The notes below the pieces were generated by a model, which saw nothing but the letters and a program-made list of their open reading frames with translations, had not been told where the DNA came from and made no database searches. The translations under genes were made by a program, and so were the position numbers. Below, piece after piece: positions 58,350 through 64,000 of a DNA stretch of 64,000 nucleotides (position 1 is the first letter of the stretch; each line of letters begins with the position of its first letter). Source of the DNA: Betaproteobacteria bacterium UBA1934 (GTDB taxonomy: Bacteria; Pseudomonadota; Gammaproteobacteria; Burkholderiales; Rhodocyclaceae); NCBI GenBank assembly GCA_002337055.1, contig DDFG01000001.1:457250-521249 (forward strand), in the 5' to 3' direction.

Positions 58350-60350
58350 TCAGGGCAGCGGGAAGCGAGTCAAAGAGACTTGGCGGCTATCGGGAAGTAC
58401 CAATATACCGGTGGTTCGTGAGGTGAACGAAAGGGAAAGCGAACCATTTGCCAATGCACTACAGGCATTCTGGCGGAAAACCCCGACCATGGGTTGTCCT
58501 CCCTGACATTGTACCCACTGTCCCTGATACAGCGAATTCGATGTCATGGCTCCGGTCGAGAAGTACCAGGCGGGATTGCCCGCTACGTCGTACATGAAAC
58601 CGGCAATGAAGAGGTAATTCCCCTGAATCTCTATTGCGAATCCACGTCCGCTCTCGTTGGCGTTCCACCACCATCCTGTTTCCGGCTGGAATGCGGGCGC
58701 GGGGGCTGCAAGGCTACCTGGTGAAATTTCAAAACGCGTCAATGGAACATTTCCACCAGGCCACACCATGGTGCCATGTGTTTCATCGCTGAAACTCACG
58801 GTAATCGCGCCATGTGAAACCGGCGCGTTGGGTAGCTTGTATGATCCTGTCAAGGTTTGTCCGCCGGAATAGTAGTTGAGATTTCCAGCAAAGGCACCGA
58901 AGGCGGTGTAACTCGCGGACGTGACATACCACAGGGGAATTCCGCTATTTGCATAGAGAAAATCGGCCATGAAGACTTTTCCGCCGGTCATTTCAAAGAA
59001 GAAACCGCGTCCCGGCTCAGAGGCATTCCACCACCACCCGGATTGAGGTTGCAGAGAATTGGAGTTGGTTTTGCTGGCTCGATAGCTGGCGATACTGGCG
59101 TGCGCGTTGTTCAGCGAGCGGGCGTTGTCAGCCTGATTGGCGACACCGCAAAGCATGCCATTGCACGTCAACAGCGGACTCGAGAACTTGCCGACGGTGG
59201 GATCGATGTAACTCATGATGGTGCCGAATATGCCGGCCGAACCGTAGCCGTATGAGTACGGATAGGCTCCCTGACTCCCGGCGTTGGCGACATCATGTGC
59301 GCTGCCCATGTTATGGCCAAGTTCGTGGGCGAGGGTAAAGTCGTCGCAATACGAATTACTGCCATTAATGTCGTCGCCATCGCCAATAACGGAGTAGGCG
59401 TAGGTGACGTCCTGGGAGATATTGGTTCCATTCTGCCCCCCCAACCAGGCCAGGCCGCATGTGCGCTGATGGGAAATCCGGTCATATGGGCGGACCATAC
59501 TGACAACGTCTGCACCATAGGTATTGCGCAGCGTCAGCGTGCTCGCCAGGGCAGGATCGGCGGCATATTGCAACCATGAATTTTCGGATGCCGAAAGAGC
59601 ATAGAGCGCATCGGTAAGATTGGTGTTGTCGACATAACTGGTCTTCTGGGCACGAACCAAGCGCAGCGTGATGGCGATGTTGCTGTCCGCATAGGCTTGA
59701 TTGGCAACGGCAACGAGGTGATTGAGACGGGTCAGTACGTTGGCATCCGACCCATACCGCTTGACCATGCCATCGGAGTACAGGAGGAGCAGGTCGATGG
59801 TGCTTGCGCCTGCCGCTGCGATGGCTGCCGACGCCTCTCTGGCTTGTGCCACGGTGCGGGAGCGCGATTGGGCCGGAGGCAGGAGCGGGTGTTGATCGAA
59901 AGGAGCCGCCTTGGCACCTGACGCCGCCATGTCGATCAGCCTCTCTTCCGATCCCTCGGTGTGCAGGCGGAACTTGCCGCCAGCGGTGCGAATCTGCCCG
60001 GTCACGAATCCTTTGCCGCGAGTGATGATCACACGGTGGTCGTTCGCAGCGTTGTCAGTGATGTGGCCGATCCAGGTCTGATCGCCGTTGGCATGTGCGA
60101 CCTTGCGGTCAAATATGACTTGTCGGCCTGTCTGGTTCGGTAAGGACAGGCGAATCTCCTCGCCAGGCTGCATCGCAAATGCGGCCGGGTTGAACGACAA
60201 GGCATGATGCCCGGTGGGCAGTGGCAACACATTGCTCCCCCGTTCGCGCATGGCAGCAGTGGCGGGAACGAGCAATTCGCCGGTGGCGGCGTATGCGCTC
60301 GCGCCCAGCCATGCGGCGAAACAGAACAGACTGAACTTGTGGATGGACAT
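58350..60350 (-). CDS. Secreted reprolysin-like zinc metalloprotease with two WWWN modules
   Basis: A 666-residue exported protease. Signal peptide SIHKFSLFCFAAWLGASAYA; a prodomain-like region to about residue 170; catalytic domain (IDLLLLYSDGMVKRYGSDAN) with the zinc motif TLAHELGHNMGSAHDVANAG near residue 340, of HExxHxxGxxH(D) type, and the Met-turn region SYIDPTVGKFSSPL. Two C-terminal modules of ~110 residues (about 430-545 and 550-666) each begin SGWWWNASEPGRGFFFEMTG or TGWWWNANESGRGFAIEIQG. The modules are known to me only as uncharacterised betaproteobacterial repeats. CGGGAG precedes the ATG. Confidence 0.9.
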   Translation of the reverse strand: MSIHKFSLFCFAAWLGASAYAATGELLVPATAAMRERGSNVLPLPTGHHALSFNPAAFAMQPGEEIRLSLPNQTGRQVIFDRKVAHANGDQTWIGHITDNAANDHRVIITRGKGFVTGQIRTAGGKFRLHTEGSEERLIDMAASGAKAAPFDQHPLLPPAQSRSRTVAQAREASAAIAAAGASTIDLLLLYSDGMVKRYGSDANVLTRLNHLVAVANQAYADSNIAITLRLVRAQKTSYVDNTNLTDALYALSASENSWLQYAADPALASTLTLRNTYGADVVSMVRPYDRISHQRTCGLAWLGGQNGTNISQDVTYAYSVIGDGDDINGSNSYCDDFTLAHELGHNMGSAHDVANAGSQGAYPYSYGYGSAGIFGTIMSYIDPTVGKFSSPLLTCNGMLCGVANQADNARSLNNAHASIASYRASKTNSNSLQPQSGWWWNASEPGRGFFFEMTGGKVFMADFLYANSGIPLWYVTSASYTAFGAFAGNLNYYSGGQTLTGSYKLPNAPVSHGAITVSFSDETHGTMVWPGGNVPLTRFEISPGSLAAPAPAFQPETGWWWNANESGRGFAIEIQGNYLFIAGFMYDVAGNPAWYFSTGAMTSNSLYQGQWVQCQGGQPMVGVFRQNACSALANGSLSLSFTSRTTGILVLPDSRQVSLTRFPLP

Positions 60351-60456
60351 TGTTGCGTTCTCCCGGATTCGTCAGTCGATCATACCAATCATAGTTTCCC
60401 TTTTGATGAATTCGGGAAACTCAGCGCAGGTCGGTCGAGTGAAATGCGCGCAGCTG

Positions 60457-61335
60457 TTAAGGCAGTTCTTCTTCCCGCAACATGAAGACAAACTGATCCC
60501 CGCCGCTGGTTTCCAGCCAGGTGAACGGCAGTCCGGGGAAGGCCGTTTCGAGGGCGTCCCGGTTGTGGCCGATTTCGACGATCAGCAATCCGCCCGGATT
60601 CAAGTGCGCTTTGGCTTCGGCCAGAATGACGCGGGTGGCGTCGAGGCCGTCCTGACCCGATCCCAGCGCCATCTCGGGTTCGTGCAGGTATTCGGCGGGC
60701 AGCGCGGCGACTGACTCGGCGTTGACATAGGGCGGGTTGGAAACAATCAGGTCGTAACGCTGGCGGGCGACGCCGGCGAACAAGTTGGATTGCACCAGGC
60801 GCACGCGATCGGCGAGTTCGTAGTCATCGACGTTGCGGCGGGCGACTTCGAGCGCTTCGGGCGACAGATCGATGGCGTCGACCTGTGCTTCCGGGAAGTA
60901 CAACGCGGTCAGGATGGCGAGGCAGCCGGAACCGGTGCAGAGATCGAGCGCGCTGCCGATCCGCCAGGGATCGTCGATCCACGGCGCCAGCTGTTCCTGG
61001 AGTAGTTCGGCGATGAAGGAGCGTGGCACGATGACCCGCTCATCGACGTAGAAGCGGTGCTCGCCCAACCAGGCTTCGTGGGTGAGGTAGGCGGCCGGCA
61101 GGCGCTCGTCGGCGCGGCGGCCGATGATGACGTGCAGCTTTTCGCGCTCTTCCGGCAGAAGGCGGGCGTCTAAAAAAGGTTCCAGCCGGTCGAGCGGCAA
61201 GGCAAGCGTATGCAGGACGAGATAGGCGGCTTCGTCCCAGGCGTTGTCCGAACCGTGGCCGAAGGAGAGCTTGGCGGCGGTAAAGCGGCTGACCGCGTAG
61301 CGCAGCCAGTCGCGGACGGTGATGAGTTCGTTCAT
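60457..61335 (-). CDS. prmB: Ribosomal protein uL3 glutamine methyltransferase
   Basis: A 292-residue SAM-dependent N5-glutamine methyltransferase of the HemK/PrmC type. SAM motif SALDLCTGSGCLAILTAL, catalytic NPPY in DLIVSNPPYVNAESVAALP, EPEMALGSGQDGLDATRVIL. N-terminal wording (ITVRDWLRYAVSRFTAAKLSFGHGSDNAWDEAAYLVLHTL) fits PrmB rather than PrmC, as does ERVIVPRSFIAELL. ATG overlaps the dapE stop by ATGA. Confidence 0.95.
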   Translation of the reverse strand: MNELITVRDWLRYAVSRFTAAKLSFGHGSDNAWDEAAYLVLHTLALPLDRLEPFLDARLLPEEREKLHVIIGRRADERLPAAYLTHEAWLGEHRFYVDERVIVPRSFIAELLQEQLAPWIDDPWRIGSALDLCTGSGCLAILTALYFPEAQVDAIDLSPEALEVARRNVDDYELADRVRLVQSNLFAGVARQRYDLIVSNPPYVNAESVAALPAEYLHEPEMALGSGQDGLDATRVILAEAKAHLNPGGLLIVEIGHNRDALETAFPGLPFTWLETSGGDQFVFMLREEELP

Positions 61336-62468
61336 GAGCACAGTATCTGTTCGAGCAGGCGGCGATAGAGCGCCGAAAGGCGCGGCAGGGCATCGACGGC
61401 AATGTGTTCGTCGATCTGGTGGATGCTGGCGTTGACCGGCCCGAGTTCGAGCAATTGCGGGCAAATGTCGGCGATGAAGCGGCCGTCCGAGGTGCCGCCT
61501 GTGGTCGAGAGTTCGGCTTCGACGCCGCATTCGGCGCGAATCGCGGTCATGGCCGCGTCGACCAGTTTTCCACGTCCGGTCAGAAAGGGCTTGGCGCCGA
61601 GCGTCCAGACGAGGTCGTAATCCAGGTCGTGTTTTTGCAGGATGCCTTCCAGACGTTGTTTCAGCGATTCGGCGGTGCTGGCGGTGGCGAAGCGAAAGTT
61701 GAACAGGATATCGACCGAACCGGGAATGACATTGCCGGCGCCGGTCCCCCCGTGAATGTTGGAAATCTGCCAGGTGGTCGGCGGAAAGTATTCGTTGCCG
61801 CGATCCCATTCTGTGGCGGCCAGTTCCTCGATGGCGGGGGCCACCAGATGGATGGGGTTTTTGGCCAGATGCGGGTAGGCGATATGACCCTGGATGCCTT
61901 TGACGGTGAGCTTGCCGGTAAGCGAGCCACGGCGGCCGTTCTTGATGCAGTCACCCAGCGTGTTGACCGCCGTTGGTTCGCCGACGATGCAGTAATCGAT
62001 GGTTTCGCCGCGCGCCTGCAAGGCGTCGGTGATGGCGACCGTGCCGTCGGTGGCATCGCCTTCTTCGTCCGACGTGAGCAGCAGAGCAATCGAGCCGGGG
62101 TGGTCGGGATGCGCGGCGAGGAATGCTTCGATCGCAGTGACAAAGGCGGCAACCGAGGATTTCATGTCGGCGGCGCCGCGCCCGTAGAGCTTGCCGTCGC
62201 GAATCGTCGGGAGAAAGGGATCTGACATCCATTTTTCGACCGGCCCTGTCGGCACGACATCGCTGTGGCCGGCAAAGCAGAAGACAGGTTTTGCGGTGCC
62301 GCGCCGCGCCCACAGGTTGCTGACGCCCTTGCGGTCGATGCGCTCGCAAGCGAAGCCCAGCGGGGCGAGACGGGTTGCAATCAGATCCAGGCAACCCGCG
62401 TCGTTCGGGGTGACCGATTTTCTGGCAATCAGTTGCTCGGCCAGAGCGAGCGTTGCATCGGCGGTCAC
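61332..62468 (-). CDS. dapE: Succinyl-diaminopimelate desuccinylase
   Basis: A 378-residue M20-type zinc hydrolase forming LL-diaminopimelate in lysine/cell-wall synthesis. Metal motifs: VFCFAGHSDVVPTGPVEKW, LYGRGAADMKSSVAAFV, LLLTSDEEGDATDGT, and VGEPTAVNTLGDCIKNGRRGS; the C-terminal STTGGTSDGRFIADI carries further ligands. Overlaps pilU (4 nt) and prmB (4 nt), so these form one operon with dapD upstream. Confidence 0.97.
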   Translation of the reverse strand: MTADATLALAEQLIARKSVTPNDAGCLDLIATRLAPLGFACERIDRKGVSNLWARRGTAKPVFCFAGHSDVVPTGPVEKWMSDPFLPTIRDGKLYGRGAADMKSSVAAFVTAIEAFLAAHPDHPGSIALLLTSDEEGDATDGTVAITDALQARGETIDYCIVGEPTAVNTLGDCIKNGRRGSLTGKLTVKGIQGHIAYPHLAKNPIHLVAPAIEELAATEWDRGNEYFPPTTWQISNIHGGTGAGNVIPGSVDILFNFRFATASTAESLKQRLEGILQKHDLDYDLVWTLGAKPFLTGRGKLVDAAMTAIRAECGVEAELSTTGGTSDGRFIADICPQLLELGPVNASIHQIDEHIAVDALPRLSALYRRLLEQILCS

Positions 62469-63655
62469 GCGGGGGTTTCTTCCGTTTCGTCGTCGAGGGT
62501 CAGGGTGAATTCCTTGAACGAGGCGCCGCCTTCGTCGGTGGAATCGAACTCGATGGAATTGATGACCTTGGTTTCCTCGCGGCTACCCGGTAGGGTCATT
62601 TCCGAATTGTTGATCAGCCACGAGAGGTTGGTGGGCGAGTCAGCGTTGGCCAGTGCTTCGTCGAGCGTGATGATCTCTTCCTTGTACAGCCGGAAAAGAT
62701 CCTGCTCAAAGGTCTGCGAACCCGGCGACAGCGATTGTTCCATGGCCTCCTTGATTGCTTGCACTTCGCCCTTTTCGATTAATTCGGCTATGTGGCGGGT
62801 GTTGAGCAACACTTCCGCAGCGGGAATGCGCTTGCCGTCCGGCTTCTTGACCAGACGTTGCGAGGCGATGGCGCGTAACGCGACTGAGAGGTCAAGAAAC
62901 AACGCCGGGCGATTTTCCAGCGGGAAGAAGCTGATGATCCGGTTGAGGGCGTGATAGCTGTTGTTGGCGTGCAGGGTGGCAAGGCAGAGATGGCCGGTTT
63001 GGGCATAGGCGATAGCCGCCTGCATGGTCTCCTTGTCACGGATCTCGCCGATCAGGATGCAATCGGGTGCCTGACGCATGGCGTTTTTCAGTGCCACTTG
63101 CCAGTCGGCCGTGTCCATGCCGATCTCGCGCTGGTTGACCACAGATTTCTTGTGCTTGAACAGAAACTCGATCGGATCCTCGACCGTGAGGATGTGCCCG
63201 GAGCGATTGATGTTACGGTGATCCAGCATCGAGGCGATGGTGGTCGATTTGCCGGAACCGGTGGCGCCGACAATCAGGATCAAGCCCCGCTTCTCCATGA
63301 TCAGATCGGTCAGGATCGGCGGCAGTCCCAACGTTGAGAGTTCGGGGATGTTGCCTAGAATGAAGCGCACCACGATGGCGATGGAACTGCGCTGACGGAA
63401 AATGTTGACCCGGAAGTTGCCGACGCTGGGCACGCCGAACGACAGGTTCATTTCCATCGTCTGCTCGAAAGTCTTGATCTGCTCGGGCGACATCAACTCG
63501 TAGGCGATCTGCTGGATCATGTCCGGCAGCATGATCTGCTGGTTGACCGGTAGCGTATTGCCCTGAATCTTGATGTGGATCGGCGCGCCGGCCGAGATGA
63601 AGATGTCCGAGGCCTGCTTTTCGGACATCAGCTGAAACAGCTTGTCGAGGATCAT
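62465..63655 (-). CDS. pilU: PilT/PilU-family twitching motility ATPase (PilU-like)
   Basis: A 396-residue secretion-superfamily retraction ATPase of type IV pili. Walker A VGATGSGKSTTIASMLDHRN, Asp box ILTVEDPIEFLFKHKKSVVNQREIG, Walker B APDCILIGEIRDKETM and His box TGHLCLATLHANNSYHALNR. It differs from PilT in the NQREIGMDT and C-terminal region with a long acidic tail (STDEGGASFKEFTLTLDDET), matching PilU. Its position between dapD and dapE is a conserved arrangement in related genomes only to my recollection. Start 63655. Confidence 0.88.
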   Translation of the reverse strand: MILDKLFQLMSEKQASDIFISAGAPIHIKIQGNTLPVNQQIMLPDMIQQIAYELMSPEQIKTFEQTMEMNLSFGVPSVGNFRVNIFRQRSSIAIVVRFILGNIPELSTLGLPPILTDLIMEKRGLILIVGATGSGKSTTIASMLDHRNINRSGHILTVEDPIEFLFKHKKSVVNQREIGMDTADWQVALKNAMRQAPDCILIGEIRDKETMQAAIAYAQTGHLCLATLHANNSYHALNRIISFFPLENRPALFLDLSVALRAIASQRLVKKPDGKRIPAAEVLLNTRHIAELIEKGEVQAIKEAMEQSLSPGSQTFEQDLFRLYKEEIITLDEALANADSPTNLSWLINNSEMTLPGSREETKVINSIEFDSTDEGGASFKEFTLTLDDETEETPA

Positions 63656-63692
63656 CGTAATCTCCTGTCGGCGCGCCGGGCCGCTGGCCGGG

Positions 63693-64000
63693 TCAGTCGC
63701 GCAGCAATTCGTTGATGCTGGTCTTGGAGCGGGTCTGGGCATCCACCTTCTTGACGATGATGGCGCAGTTCAGGTTGTAGGTACCATCCGCCGAAGGCAG
63801 ACTGCCGGAGACGACTACCGAACCAGCCGGCACGCGGCCGTAGATCACTTCGCCGGTGGTGCGGTCGAAAATCTTGGTCGATTGGCCGATGAAGACGCCC
63901 ATCGAAATCACGCAGTTGTCTTCGACTATGACGCCTTCAACCACTTCCGAACGGGCGCCGACGAAACAGTTGTCGCCGATGATGGTCGGGTTGGCCTGCA
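63693..64000 (-). CDS. dapD: Tetrahydrodipicolinate N-succinyltransferase (3' part)
   Basis: The C-terminal ~102 residues of a left-handed beta-helix acyltransferase, cut by the window edge. The frame reads ANPTIIGDNCFVGARSEVVE then GVIVEDNCVISMGVFIGQST, hexapeptide-repeat type (G-V-x-I-E/D), then KIFDRTTGEVIYGRVPAGSV and the DapD ending NCAIIVKKVDAQTRSKTSIN. It precedes pilU and dapE in the lysine/DAP operon. Frame of the beginning lies beyond 64000. Confidence 0.92.
   Translation of the reverse strand, partial: QANPTIIGDNCFVGARSEVVEGVIVEDNCVISMGVFIGQSTKIFDRTTGEVIYGRVPAGSVVVSGSLPSADGTYNLNCAIIVKKVDAQTRSKTSINELLRD

Overview
The window is GC-rich chromosomal DNA of a betaproteobacterium. The set of hpnCDE squalene genes, the tig-clpP-clpX-lon-hupB block, cimA, imuA-imuB-dnaE2, prmB-dapE-pilU-dapD and a large TonB-dependent receptor suggests a Rhodocyclales-like organism; this placement is inferred from gene content and was not tested by a search. 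Coding density is high, genes are on both strands, and most is core housekeeping.

Layout. 1-3.9 kb: rhodanese protein, a DNA-repair glycosylase and the hpnC-hpnD-hpnE squalene operon (minus), then tRNA-Leu. 4-6.7 kb: a tetR-thioesterase-SDR operon whose last protein closely resembles halohydrin dehalogenases but lacks the catalytic Tyr, divergent from tag. 6.7-13.9 kb: an OmpR-type two-component system, a small secreted Gly-rich protein, a lipoprotein, a DegP-type protease, an OmpA-domain protein and an unknown secreted protein. 13.9-16.9 kb: a broken VOC gene, a quinone-reductase-like flavoprotein and an SDR, divergent from a LysR regulator.

17.0-25.5 kb: a degraded prophage-like island inserted into the 3' end of tRNA-Glu. 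It has an 18-bp direct repeat at both ends, a large serine recombinase at the tRNA end, rightward early-type genes (AAA ATPase fragment, HD hydrolase, winged-helix protein) and leftward late-type genes (truncated terminase, a portal/MuF/nuclease chimera, an endolysin chimera, HNH nuclease, tiny membrane proteins). Several junctions look like internal deletions. The insertion separated the gltX-tRNA-Ala-tRNA-Glu transcription unit from its presumed terminator.

25.5-43 kb: gltX, tRNA-Val, an Rrf2 regulator with a paired NAD(P)-dependent epimerase-like protein, cimA (isoleucine precursor), alaA, hom, thrC with two membrane/lipoprotein genes between hom and thrC, a POT transporter, nadC with a 45-residue membrane protein, a GltB-like FMN protein, a NAD(P)HX repair enzyme and a thioredoxin-TPR chaperone. 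43-50 kb: tRNA-Val, hupB, lon, clpX, clpP, tig (all minus), with a candidate heat-shock promoter before lon; then tRNA-His. 50-58.3 kb: a TonB-dependent receptor and the SOS mutagenesis operon imuA-imuB-dnaE2 with a LexA box. 58.3-64 kb: a secreted reprolysin-like metalloprotease with two WWWN modules, prmB, dapE, pilU and the 3' part of dapD.
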